From Blautia sp. (lineage in GTDB: Bacteria; Bacillota; Clostridia; Lachnospirales; Lachnospiraceae), in NCBI GenBank assembly GCA_030841965.1, contig JAUUSJ010000077.1, positions 1-19,529 on the forward strand: DNA of 19,529 nucleotides. The letters run 5' to 3'. The notes under the pieces are model-generated. The model saw only the letters and a list, made by a program, of their open reading frames with translations, was not told where the DNA came from and made no database searches. Positions 8,769 through 15,762 of this stretch are shown here, piece by piece. The first letter of the stretch is position 1, and each line of letters opens with the position of its first letter. The position numbers were made by a program, and so were the translations under genes.

Positions 8769-8969
8769 GGTATTGTTAGGTGCTTTGTTTGACTTGTGTT
8801 TCTTGGATGTGTATGTGCTGGATAATTTCAATTTTTATTTAAAGCATAAGGTGCTGAATAAACTTTATGAGGATAATGCCTTCGGCACGAGCCTCCAAGA
8901 CTACATCCCTACAAAGGTTGACTGCCGCTCACCTGTTTTGAGGTTTGAATTTGCACGATAAACTAGAAG
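8769..8969. other. Intergenic stretch between HR copy 1 and methyltransferase
   Basis: No supported gene. A small hairpin TGCC-TTC-GGCA lies at 8877-8887. The base composition of 8877-8960 is less AT-rich than its surroundings, so it could be a relic of a former gene, but I recognise nothing. A 62-codon TTG-started frame here lacks a ribosome binding site. Confidence 0.3.
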
Positions 8970-9587
8970 TTATCTTTCAAAATCTATCTGCACCAGTTTT
9001 TTCCCGTTAGGTAGCATATACTCCAAAGTCTTGATTGCATGATAACCAATTTCAAACATTGCTTTTTTTAATTCCGATTCTTCTATTTGATGATGTACCT
9101 GTTCCAGTCCGTCAAACACATGTAAGTAAGGGGAATCTGATACCCAACTATCTTCCATATTGATTTGAATAATACATGAAACATACTTCGGATTTACTTG
9201 CCGGAGTGCGTTCTGGAAACATTCATACCCGATATATTCAATCAGCAGATTTGCAATAACCATGTCCGCCTTCGGTAACTTATCTGCTTCATCAATTAAG
9301 TTGATACACAGGCATTCTAGAAGTCCGTCCAAATTGGAATATTTTTGTTTGACGGATTGCAAATAAGAAGTATTGATGTCAATTCCATATACCTTTTCAA
9401 ATTTGTCTTTCTGAATATGCTCAAGACCATTTCCGCCCGCAATACCAAATATCATTACACTGGAAATGGAATAAGTGTCAAACTGCTCTTTCATCATTTC
9501 ATTCATAGCCTGTAACTGCATAACGGAATCAAGCTTCATATGATTTTCGTAATCAGTTAATGGAATATCTTCCCACGGATTTTTCAC
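8970..9587 (-). CDS. Class I SAM-dependent methyltransferase
   Basis: A 205-residue predicted methyltransferase, cytoplasmic. The SAM-binding Rossmann fold is visible: motif I VMIFGIAGGNGLEHI (around residues 44-58), an acidic end of strand 2 in YGIDIN (about 68-73), and motif IV-like ADMVIANLLIEYIG (about 107-120). The start is GTG at 9587, chosen because AGGAGG lies seven bases upstream. A strong promoter is present at 9635-9663. It is monocistronic and unrelated in function to its neighbours, standing between a hairpin repeat and an IS200/IS605 element, as expected of an accessory gene. The substrate cannot be told from sequence; small-molecule or protein methylation are both possible. Confidence 0.82.
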   Translation of the reverse strand: MKNPWEDIPLTDYENHMKLDSVMQLQAMNEMMKEQFDTYSISSVMIFGIAGGNGLEHIQKDKFEKVYGIDINTSYLQSVKQKYSNLDGLLECLCINLIDEADKLPKADMVIANLLIEYIGYECFQNALRQVNPKYVSCIIQINMEDSWVSDSPYLHVFDGLEQVHHQIEESELKKAMFEIGYHAIKTLEYMLPNGKKLVQIDFER

Positions 9588-9634
9588 TTTCTTACCTCCT
9601 AAAATCCCGATTTGTCAGTTAGTTTGTTATTCCA

Positions 9635-9663
9635 AGTATAGCATATCTTTCAGCTGTAAACAA
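9635..9663 (-). promoter_or_regulatory. Predicted promoter of the methyltransferase gene
   Basis: On the minus strand, -35 TTGTTT (complement of 9658-9663) and -10 TATACT (complement of 9635-9640) are 17 bases apart, about 48 bases upstream of the GTG start. Confidence 0.55.
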
Positions 9664-9718
9664 TCCTATGTGATTTCACTTATCGACTAATGCCTTTTTA
9701 TCAAATAAGCCCGTAAAA

Positions 9719-9739
9719 CCCCTTGCTTTAGCTATGGGG
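9719..9739 (+). repeat. IS left-end hairpin
   Basis: Imperfect hairpin with CCCC/GGGG outer and GCT/AGC inner pairs around a small T-rich loop. It is identical to the right-end hairpin at 11451-11471. These are the subterminal structures bound by TnpA as single-stranded DNA. Confidence 0.8.
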
Positions 9740-9773
9740 ATATAAGGGTTTTTAGAATTTTTGAAAATATATA

Positions 9774-9802
9774 TTGTATTAGATATAAGAATATAATATA
9801 AT
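9774..9802 (+). promoter_or_regulatory. Predicted tnpA promoter giving a near-leaderless mRNA
   Basis: TTGTAT (9774-9779), 17 bases, then TATAAT (9797-9802). The tnpA ATG at 9809 is only six bases after the -10, so transcription should start at or next to the start codon. No Shine-Dalgarno sequence is present. Confidence 0.5.
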
Positions 9803-9808
9803 ACAAAT

Positions 9809-10231
9809 ATGAATACAATATATAAATCTAACAATAATATCGTCTATTCCTGTAAATATCACGTTGTATGGTGTTCAAAATATAGACGAAAAGTATTAAT
9901 TAATGGTGTAGATACCCGATTAAGGGAACTACTTACCCAGTATGCCACAAATCTTTCTGTAGACATTTTGGAAATGGAAATCATGCCAGACCATGTCCAC
10001 ATACTAATGGAAGTAGATCCGCAATTCGGTATCCACAAAGCTGTAAAATCCTTAAAAGGCTATACTTCCAGAGTTTTAAGACAAGAGTTTCCTTTCTTGC
10101 GGACTAAAATACCAACCCTTTGGACAAATAGCTATTTTGTATCTACAGTGGGTGGTGCTTCACTGGAAACAATCAAACAATACATTGAAAATCAGAAAAC
10201 GTCGCAAAGACAGAAAGGTAAACTGGGATAA
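9809..10231 (+). CDS. tnpA: IS200/IS605 transposase TnpA (Y1 HUH)
   Basis: Single-strand-specific transposase that cuts and rejoins the element ends through a tyrosine-DNA intermediate, working as a dimer. The 140 residues are a normal length. The HUH metal-binding motif is His62-Val-His64 in MPDHVHILMEV, and the catalytic tyrosine is Tyr125 in ETIKQYIENQ. The N-terminal YSCKYHVVWCSKYRRKVL is a family signature. All catalytic residues are present, so the enzyme is probably active. The stop codon overlaps the tnpB start (TAATG). The start lacks a ribosome binding site and probably works as a leaderless start. Confidence 0.95.
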   Translation: MNTIYKSNNNIVYSCKYHVVWCSKYRRKVLINGVDTRLRELLTQYATNLSVDILEMEIMPDHVHILMEVDPQFGIHKAVKSLKGYTSRVLRQEFPFLRTKIPTLWTNSYFVSTVGGASLETIKQYIENQKTSQRQKGKLG

Positions 10232-11328
10232 TGCAAAAAGGTATCAAATTTAGAATCTACCCGAACAGAGAACAACAAAATTTAATCAATCAGACACTTG
10301 GATGTTGCAGACTCATCTACAACAAAGGGCTTGCTATGCGTAACGAAGCCTATGAAAACGGAGATAGAATTGGCTATTCTCAGACTTCCGCAATGCTAAC
10401 AGGTCTTAAAAAGTGTAAAGATTTTGCTTTTCTGAAAGTAGTAGATTCTATTGCATTACAACAATCTTTGCGTGACCTCGACAGAGGCTTTGTAAACTTT
10501 TTTCAGAAACGTGCCGCACACCCAACGTTTAAAAGCAAGCATAACCATCACCAAACATACAGGACAGTAAATCAAGGGAACAATATCCGTATTGTGGGAA
10601 GATATATCAAGCTCCCAAAACTTGGTTTTGTAAAAATACGCCAGTCAATGGGAGTAGGAAAAATCAATAACGTAACGATTGAACGTACCTCTACAGACAA
10701 GTATTTTGCTGTTCTGAATGTGGAATTTGAGCCACAGCCAAGACCAAATCATGGTGGATTAATTGGGATTGACGTTGGTATTAAAGAGTTTTACTCCGAC
10801 AGTAACGGAAATATTGTGCCAAATCCAAAATATCTTGAAAAATCAATGCATAAACTCATTCGTGAACAGCGAAAACTGTCAAGAAAGAAGAAAGGCTCAA
10901 ACAATCGTAATAAACAACGTATTAAGGTTGCCTTAGTTCACGAAAAGATTACAAATCAGAGGAATGATTTCTTGCAGAAACAGTCTACGATGCTGATTCG
11001 TGAAAACCAAACAATCTGCATCGAGGACCTGAAAGTAAGAAATATGATGCGTAACCATAAATTGGCACAACATATCGGTTCTGTAGCGTGGAGTAAGTTT
11101 TTTGAGATGCTTGCATATAAGTCCTTCTGGTATGGAAATGACGTTGTAAAAGTACCAACGATGTATCCAAGTAGCCAGACATGTTCCGTATGCGGATATA
11201 GAAATCCAATGGTAAAAAATCTTGCAGTCCGTGTATGGGAATGCCCAAACTGTCATGCAGTGCATCATCGTGATACGAATGCGAGCATAAATATTTTGAA
11301 TAAAGGACTTCAAATGCAGTCAGCATAA
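10231..11328 (+). CDS. tnpB: IS605 OrfB, TnpB RNA-guided nuclease
   Basis: Programmable RuvC-like nuclease of the OMEGA class and ancestor-type relative of Cas12. It cleaves DNA matching the guide at the element's right flank, next to a transposon-associated motif, which helps retain the element. The RuvC catalytic triad appears intact: Asp181 (GIDVGIKE), Glu265 (IEDLKV) and Asp348 (HHRDTNAS). The zinc finger has Cys318, Cys321, Cys338 and Cys341. An N-terminal helix-turn-helix-like region (KFRIYPNREQ, GCCRLIYNKGL) is present. The 365-residue length is at the compact end of the normal range. Translation is likely coupled to tnpA through the one-base overlap. Downstream, 11329-11479 would encode its guide RNA scaffold. 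Confidence 0.95.
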   Translation: MQKGIKFRIYPNREQQNLINQTLGCCRLIYNKGLAMRNEAYENGDRIGYSQTSAMLTGLKKCKDFAFLKVVDSIALQQSLRDLDRGFVNFFQKRAAHPTFKSKHNHHQTYRTVNQGNNIRIVGRYIKLPKLGFVKIRQSMGVGKINNVTIERTSTDKYFAVLNVEFEPQPRPNHGGLIGIDVGIKEFYSDSNGNIVPNPKYLEKSMHKLIREQRKLSRKKKGSNNRNKQRIKVALVHEKITNQRNDFLQKQSTMLIRENQTICIEDLKVRNMMRNHKLAQHIGSVAWSKFFEMLAYKSFWYGNDVVKVPTMYPSSQTCSVCGYRNPMVKNLAVRVWECPNCHAVHHRDTNASINILNKGLQMQSA

Positions 11329-11496
11329 ATATATATATAACACTGCACCGTAGGGCATACGGGAACAGTATAATCTAGCTTGTGGACATTGTGTAAGACA
11401 TTGGCAATTCCGTATGGTTTTGACAATGCAACGGTGGTAGAAGCAAGAATCCCCTTGCTTTAGCTATGGGGAGTGTCAAGATAATGATTGTTAGAG
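11329..11496 (+). ncRNA. Predicted omega RNA (reRNA) of TnpB with guide
   Basis: The 122 bases between the tnpB stop and the right-end hairpin are non-coding but structured: CACCGT (11346-11351) pairs with ACGGTG (11431-11436) and, nested inside, CATACGG (11356-11362) pairs with CCGTATG (11410-11416). TnpB guide RNAs are known to come from this position, with the scaffold ending at the right end and the guide read from the flank. The guide should start at 11480, GATAATGATTGTTAGAGG. The 5' end of the RNA is unknown and may lie inside tnpB. Confidence 0.65.
11451..11471 (+). repeat. IS right-end hairpin
   Basis: Same hairpin as the left end. It is preceded directly by the tetranucleotide GAAT and followed four bases later by TCAA, the predicted cleavage site. 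Confidence 0.8.
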
Positions 11497-11611
11497 GCAG
11501 AAACTCACTGCCCTTAGGTGAAAGATTGCCCGAAAATTAAATTCTGACTAATGCTAACACAAAATATGATATAAAAACATGATAAATTAAATAGAGGAAA
11601 ATAGAGGAGTT

Positions 11612-11640
11612 TTGTATTAGCCGCCAAATATTTGTATAAA
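11612..11640 (+). promoter_or_regulatory. Predicted promoter of the ferredoxin-type aldo/keto reductase
   Basis: TTGTAT (11612-11617), 17 bases, then TATAAA (11635-11640), 53 bases before the start codon. The rest of 11480-11693 shows no gene. Confidence 0.45.
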
Positions 11641-11693
11641 TATGGCTACTTAGCCTGTTGTTTATAAGAATAAAATAAAAAGGAGAAATTCAA

Positions 11694-12725
11694 ATGGAAT
11701 ATGTAGTTTTAGGAAAGACTGGATTAAATGTATCTAGAGTAGGACTTGGAGGTATTCCAATTCAAAAAAGCAATACGAAAGAGGTAAAGGAATTAGTACA
11801 GTTCCTTTTGGAACATGGAGTAAACTATATCGATACAGCGAGAGGATACACGGTCAGTGAAAGCCTGCTCGGCGAAGCTTTGGAGGGAATCCGAGATAAA
11901 TTTATTCTTGCCACAAAGAGCATGTCTAGAACGAAAGAAGCGATGGCAAAGGATATCGATATTAGTCTTGGAAATTTAAAAACAAATTATATTGATTTAT
12001 ATCAGGTACATAATCCAAGTGAGGCAGATTTGGATACAGTACTCGCAAAAGATGGAGCATTGGAAGCATTATTCGAGGCAAAGGAAGCTGGAAAAATTGG
12101 TCATATTGGTTTGACGGCACATTCCCTTAAAGTATTTGAGAGAGCGTTAGAATTAGATTGGGTAGAAACTATTATGTTCCCTTATAATATAGTCGAATCT
12201 CAAGGCGAGGAATTAATGGAAAAATGTCGTGAAAAAAATATTGGCTTCATTGACATGAAACCATTGGCAGGAGGAGCGATTGAAGATGCAAACTTAGCTC
12301 TTCGCTATATCTGTTCCAACCCGAATGTGACTATTGTAATTCCTGGAATGTACAGCTTAAAAGAAGCAAAAGAAAATCTGGCGAGCGTAGAAGACCAATC
12401 CCCAATTTCAGAAGAAGAAAAACAAAAATTCGAGCAAGTAAGAAAACAACTCGGCACAAATTTTTGTCGTCGCTGCAACTACTGTCAGCCTTGCGCCGCT
12501 GGAATTAATATTTCAGGTGTATTTTTATTTGCAGGATATTTGCAAAGATACGGTCTAGAAGACTGGGCATATTCACGCTATCAGACAGTAAAAGTAAAAC
12601 CAGATGCCTGTCTGGACTGTGGAGCATGTGAAAAGAGATGTCCTTATGAATTGCCAATTCGTCAGATGTTAAAAAAATGTTCAGATGATTTCAAAGCATA
12701 CGAAAAAGAAAAAGGAATTTGCTAA
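11694..12725 (+). CDS. Aldo/keto reductase with C-terminal 2x[4Fe-4S] ferredoxin domain
   Basis: A 343-residue oxidoreductase. The aldo/keto reductase barrel covers residues 1 to about 255 with the expected tetrad: Asp47, Tyr52 (DTARGY), Lys75 (ATKS) and His106 (QVHN). The C-terminal part carries two four-cysteine clusters, CRRCNYCQPC and CLDCGACEKRCP, typical of the ferredoxin-like tail in anaerobe members of this family. Electrons could thus pass between a carbonyl substrate and iron-sulfur clusters. AAGGAG precedes the ATG at a good distance, and its own promoter is at 11612-11640. It stands alone between the IS element and the second hairpin repeat. The substrate is unknown. Confidence 0.9.
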   Translation: MEYVVLGKTGLNVSRVGLGGIPIQKSNTKEVKELVQFLLEHGVNYIDTARGYTVSESLLGEALEGIRDKFILATKSMSRTKEAMAKDIDISLGNLKTNYIDLYQVHNPSEADLDTVLAKDGALEALFEAKEAGKIGHIGLTAHSLKVFERALELDWVETIMFPYNIVESQGEELMEKCREKNIGFIDMKPLAGGAIEDANLALRYICSNPNVTIVIPGMYSLKEAKENLASVEDQSPISEEEKQKFEQVRKQLGTNFCRRCNYCQPCAAGINISGVFLFAGYLQRYGLEDWAYSRYQTVKVKPDACLDCGACEKRCPYELPIRQMLKKCSDDFKAYEKEKGIC

Positions 12726-12876
12726 TACTTTAGTCATACATTTAGAGGGCATACCATATTTCACACCATTTGCGCAAAAAAGTGCTTCGCTGTTTGATAA
12801 GGATTTGATAATGTAAAATTTTGTTAGTAAAAAAGCAAGAATCGCATATTAAAACTATGTAGTATCATGCTTTGTA

Positions 12877-13129
12877 AAAACAATTTTAAATCCTATAAGG
12901 TTTTGCCAGTACACAGCCAAGAGAGGTCGGAGATATGTCCTCTAAAAACGATAGAGAGTGGAGCGGTTTTTCGATATACTTAGCTTTGTCGCTGGAGCAT
13001 TGTTTGAGCACCGTAGGTGCGAGTTTGCGGGAAGCGACAAAAATCAGCGTATGTCGAAAAACCGTGGGAACGAACGTGTTTTTAGAGGACATATCTCCGA
13101 CCTCTCTTAGCGTCTGTCCCCATTAATCC
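12877..13129 (-). repeat. Long hairpin repeat (HR), copy 2
   Basis: Same element as 8511-8768 in the opposite orientation. The outer 29-bp stem pairs 12916-12944 with 13083-13111, with one imperfect pair (C12918/A13109 on this strand, which reads as G-T on the minus strand). Inner stems are CGGTTTTTCGA (12964-12974) with TCGAAAAACCG (13054-13064) and GTCGC (12988-12992) with GCGAC (13034-13038). The apical hairpin is GCACC-GTA-GGTGC (13008-13020). Compared with copy 1, the core is nearly identical, while the outer stem differs at ten positions per arm with pairing kept. It lies between the converging reductase and dehydratase genes; 12726-12876 and 13130-13221 hold no supported gene. Confidence 0.85.
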
Positions 13130-13221
13130 CCCTTTCTACAGGTTATCTATCCCCACAATCTCTCTTCAGTTAGGAAAAAATATCACAAATCCCCTTTTAA
13201 AGACTATAAATAGCGTTCCAC

Positions 13222-14970
13222 TTAATCATCAAAAGAAATATAAGCCCCTTTCATAGGAGAAACCGCAAGCTCCGAGAAGAGACGAAGAGAGCCTGATTTA
13301 TACTTCGGTGGTTTTGGCTGCCAGCTCTTTTTACGCTCTGCCAAAATCTCATCTATCTCTTCTGGCGTCTTTTCCACCCCATTCACACCAACAATCTCCA
13401 AAATACGATTTTCCACATCCAAATGAATCAAATCCCCCTCTTCCACCAATGCAATCGGTCCGCCAGCCTGTGCCTCAGGGGAACAGTGACCGATGACAGG
13501 ACCTGTAGAAGCGCCAGAAAACCTTCCGTCTGTGATAAGTGCAATCGTCTTTCCAAGCTCCTTATCCGAAGAGATAGCCTCAGATGTATAGAACATTTCA
13601 GGCATACCAGAACCCTTTGGTCCCTCATAGCGGATAAATACAGCATCTCCAGGCTGTACCCTATGATGAAGAACCGCATCAATACAATCCTCCTCGCAGT
13701 CAAATGGTCTTGCTATTAAAGTAGCCTTAAACATTTCCTTAGGGCAGGCAGTATGTTTGATAACTGCACCTTCCGGAGCCAAATTTCCTCTTAAGACAGC
13801 GATAGAGCCGTCCGTTCCGATAGCCTTGTCAAATGGACGAATAATATCTTCTTTTGTCAAACTAAGCCCATATTTTTTATTTGCCTCGTCAAGCCAACGT
13901 TGACATTTTTCATAAAATCCATTTTTCTTTAATTCTTCCAAATTTTCTCCGAGTGTTTTTCCAGTCACAGTCATAACATCGAGGTGAAGAACGCTCTTGA
14001 TTTCCTCCATAATGGCTGGAACGCCACCTGCATAGTAGAAAAATTCAGCAGGCCATTGTCCGGCAGGGCGGATATTTAGAAGATAATGTGCACCTCTATG
14101 CAATCTATCAAATGTATCACCATCGATTGTAATGCCAAATTCATGAGCGATAGCTGGAAGATGGAGGAGAGAATTCGTTGAGCCAGAAATTGCTGCGTGA
14201 ACCATAATGGCATTCTCGAAACTCTTTAAAGTAACGATATCACTTGGTCTCATATTTTCCATAGTTGCAAGTTTTACAGCTAACCTTCCAGCCTCCCTTG
14301 CGTACTCGATAAGGTCTGGGCTAGTTGCAGGTAAAAGTGCACTTCCAGGAAGAGCAAGACCGAGTGCCTCTGCCATAATCTGCATCGTAGAAGCTGTTCC
14401 GATGAAAGAACAGGCACCGCAGCTTGGGCAGGCATTTTGTTTTGCCCAGCATAATTTCTCTTCGTTAATCTCACCGCGCTCAAATTTCGCATGGTACATA
14501 CCGAGTTGTTCAAGTGTTAAGAGATCAGGACCAGCTGCCATTGTTCCACCTGTGACTACGACGGAAGGAATATTCACACGGGCAAGTCCCATAAGATTTC
14601 CTGGCATACCTTTATCACAGCTTGCAATATAGATGCCAGAGTCAAATGGAGTCGCTTCTGCTTGAATTTCAATCATATTGGCAATCATCTCACGACTGAC
14701 GAGAGAGAAGTTAATACCGTCATTTCCCTGACTTTCCCCGTCACACATATCCGTTGTAAAATATCTAGCTCCATGTCCACCTGCCTCGGCGATAGCTTCT
14801 ACTGCGGCATTTACAAGAGTATCGAGATGTCCAGAACCAGGATGACTATCTCCGAATGTGCTCTCAACAAATACTTGGGGTTTCCCTAAATCTTCTAATT
14901 TCCATCCAGTGCCAAGGCGGAGTGGGTCGAGTTCTGGTGAATTCTTTCTAAATTCTTGACTTCTTAACAT
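13222..14970 (-). CDS. IlvD/Edd-family dehydratase, probably sugar-acid type
   Basis: Iron-sulfur dehydratase, 582 residues, cytoplasmic. Family marks are Cys76 (DMCDGES), Cys118 (SCDKGMPGN), Cys187 in CPSCGAC, DGRFSGAS and GHCSPEAQAGGP. After the third cysteine cluster the sequence reads GTASTMQIMAEALG; the GTASTM form is typical of aldonic-acid dehydratases (arabinonate, xylonate and similar), whereas branched-chain IlvD normally has FTANSM. It therefore probably converts an aldonate to its 2-keto-3-deoxy acid. The divergent GntP permease supports this. The start has AAAGGAAG upstream. The exact sugar acid is unknown, and no kinase or aldolase for the product lies in the window. An automatic ilvD label would mislead. 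Confidence 0.85.
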   Translation of the reverse strand: MLRSQEFRKNSPELDPLRLGTGWKLEDLGKPQVFVESTFGDSHPGSGHLDTLVNAAVEAIAEAGGHGARYFTTDMCDGESQGNDGINFSLVSREMIANMIEIQAEATPFDSGIYIASCDKGMPGNLMGLARVNIPSVVVTGGTMAAGPDLLTLEQLGMYHAKFERGEINEEKLCWAKQNACPSCGACSFIGTASTMQIMAEALGLALPGSALLPATSPDLIEYAREAGRLAVKLATMENMRPSDIVTLKSFENAIMVHAAISGSTNSLLHLPAIAHEFGITIDGDTFDRLHRGAHYLLNIRPAGQWPAEFFYYAGGVPAIMEEIKSVLHLDVMTVTGKTLGENLEELKKNGFYEKCQRWLDEANKKYGLSLTKEDIIRPFDKAIGTDGSIAVLRGNLAPEGAVIKHTACPKEMFKATLIARPFDCEEDCIDAVLHHRVQPGDAVFIRYEGPKGSGMPEMFYTSEAISSDKELGKTIALITDGRFSGASTGPVIGHCSPEAQAGGPIALVEEGDLIHLDVENRILEIVGVNGVEKTPEEIDEILAERKKSWQPKPPKYKSGSLRLFSELAVSPMKGAYISFDD

Positions 14971-15495
14971 GATAAATCTTCCTTTCTACTTTAGATATTA
15001 TAATTTTTATTTCTTTATTTCTTCTTTTTGTTTGTCAACTTATAAAAATATCTTTGTTTTAAAATATTTTTCATTAAAAAAATTTTTTTTAATATGTTTT
15101 TTCTTTTAATATCTTTGGCGTTCTATTCTTTTGGCATCCTATTATATTTTTCAGTCCATCTATTATGTATGTGGTTGAAGATTGGATATGAAAGAAATAA
15201 CGATGATATTGCTGGGGACAAAGAGTTTAGTCGATATAGGAAGCAAGTATTGCGCGATATCAATCGCTATTTCTCAGATATGAGCATATCATAACATCAT
15301 ACGTCTTATGTTTCAAGAGGAAAAACTACTATAAATTCAAGAGTAAAATTGTATAAAACGACAAATCATAGAAAGAAATCAGATGTTTTTTAAAGAACGA
15401 CAAGAGAAACAAAAAGAATATAGTGAGTTATGCACAAAAAATACGATAAAATATATATAAATCTAACAATATTTTTAATTCTAACGAGAAATAGG
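14971..15495. other. AT-rich divergent intergenic region, left part
   Basis: Very AT-rich stretch upstream of the dehydratase. A TTGACA lies on the minus strand at 15033-15038 (as its complement) and TATAAT further on, but their spacing is not standard, so no dehydratase promoter is assigned. A 66-codon frame is described separately. Confidence 0.4.
15094..15294 (+). pseudogene. Possible small membrane protein or gene relic
   Basis: A 66-residue frame: a hydrophobic first half (about 28 residues, one membrane helix) followed by a charged tail, GYERNNDDIAGDKEFSRYRK and onward. The tail half has mixed codon use that looks protein-like, unlike the AT-rich surroundings. There is no ribosome binding site before the ATG. 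It may be the end of a decayed gene, a real small protein, or chance. I do not recognise it. Confidence 0.25.
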
Positions 15496-15525
15496 TTGAC
15501 AAAAATACGTATGACGTAGTATGAT
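15496..15525 (+). promoter_or_regulatory. Strong promoter of the gntP transcript
   Basis: Perfect -35 TTGACA (15496-15501), an 18-base spacer, and -10 TATGAT (15520-15525). A long leader of about 230 bases would follow before gntP. The spacer holds the palindrome at 15506-15518. Confidence 0.65.
15506..15518. promoter_or_regulatory. Operator-like palindrome inside the gntP promoter
   Basis: TACGT-ATG-ACGTA is a perfect 5-bp inverted repeat with a 3-base centre, lying wholly between the -35 and -10. The size and position fit a repressor site. FadR-subfamily GntR regulators bind short palindromes of this general form, and such a regulator lies at 18659-19435, but the link is inferred. Confidence 0.5.
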
Positions 15526-15547
15526 TTTAACATAAAGGAAGCGCTGT

Positions 15548-15607
15548 ATGGATGCAGGGGACAGCAGACATATAAGTGAAATGAAACGGATTTCATTAAG
15601 AATCTGA
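15548..15607 (+). CDS. Predicted 19-residue leader peptide upstream of gntP
   Basis: The first ORF of the gntP transcript, coding MDAGDSRHISEMKRISLRI. AAAGGAA (15534-15540) is seven bases before the ATG. Its stop TGA (15605-15607) overlaps the GAGGGG ribosome binding site of the next small ORF. A hairpin, AATGAAA-CGGA-TTTCATT (15580-15597), lies in its 3' half. No resemblance to known peptides is recognised. It could be a translation-coupling leader or chance. Confidence 0.35.
   Translation: MDAGDSRHISEMKRISLRI
15580..15597 (+). promoter_or_regulatory. Small hairpin in the gntP leader
   Basis: Perfect 7-bp stem AATGAAA/TTTCATT with loop CGGA, 9 bases before the ribosome binding site of the second small ORF. 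It could modulate coupling in the leader. Confidence 0.35.
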
Positions 15608-15617
15608 GGGGAATAAG

Positions 15618-15749
15618 ATGATATTTCCAGTAAATTTTGATTACAACTTAGAATGTTCAGAAAAAACAAAGAAAAACAAGAAAAATCTAGGTTATGAATT
15701 CAAAATACATCAGATGACTATGAAAGCAAAAAAGCAGAAGAGAAATTAG
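15618..15749 (+). CDS. Predicted 43-residue small protein upstream of gntP
   Basis: A lysine-rich small ORF, starting MIFPVNFDYNLECSEKTKK and ending MKAKKQKRN. The ribosome binding site GAGGGG is six bases before the ATG. The TAG stop lies inside the AGGAGG of gntP, whose ATG is 13 bases downstream, so the two would be translationally coupled. The mixed start followed by a basic tail has no membrane segment. No family is recognised. The regular arrangement promoter, leader ORF, small ORF, permease makes it more than random, but conservation is untested. Confidence 0.45.
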   Translation: MIFPVNFDYNLECSEKTKKNKKNLGYEFKIHQMTMKAKKQKRN

Positions 15750-15762
15750 GAGGAAAAGTTTT

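Larger units (their letters stand above)
9702..11479 (+). mobile_element. IS200/IS605-family insertion sequence, complete
   Basis: Contains tnpA and tnpB in the same direction, overlapping by one base, and the same 21-base imperfect hairpin at both ends (CCCCTTGCTTTAGCTATGGGG at 9719-9739 and 11451-11471, one base over limit-length motifs, so described here by its CCCC/GGGG and GCT/AGC arms). At the right end GAAT (11447-11450) directly precedes the hairpin and TCAA (11476-11479) follows it, the same guide and cleavage tetranucleotides as known for IS608. The right boundary is therefore set after 11479. The left boundary is less sure: a candidate cleavage site TTTAT ends at 9701. No terminal inverted repeats or target duplication are expected for this single-strand peel-and-paste family. 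Confidence 0.85.

Noticed and set aside
8773..8961. A 62-codon TTG-started frame after HR copy 1.
   Set aside because: No ribosome binding site, a rare start codon, and no recognisable domain; it could be part of a relic but cannot be supported as a gene.
9685..11554. A 9-bp direct repeat GACTAATGC on both sides of the IS element (9685-9693 and 11546-11554).
   Set aside because: IS200/IS605 elements make no target duplication, and the right copy is about 65 bases outside the predicted boundary, so this is likely chance.
12935..13126. A 63-codon frame in HR copy 2 that has a similar counterpart on the minus strand of copy 1, looking like a conserved small protein.
   Set aside because: The similarity comes from the repeat itself. 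Several differences between the copies change amino acids (Asp/Gly, Pro/Ser, Ile/Thr) yet preserve base pairing, so selection or mutation follows structure, not codons.
8511..13129. Reading the two inverted hairpin repeats plus contents as a composite transposon.
   Set aside because: The repeats encode no transposase, their ends are not conserved in sequence, and no target duplication is visible at their outer edges. The IS605 enzymes use their own hairpins.
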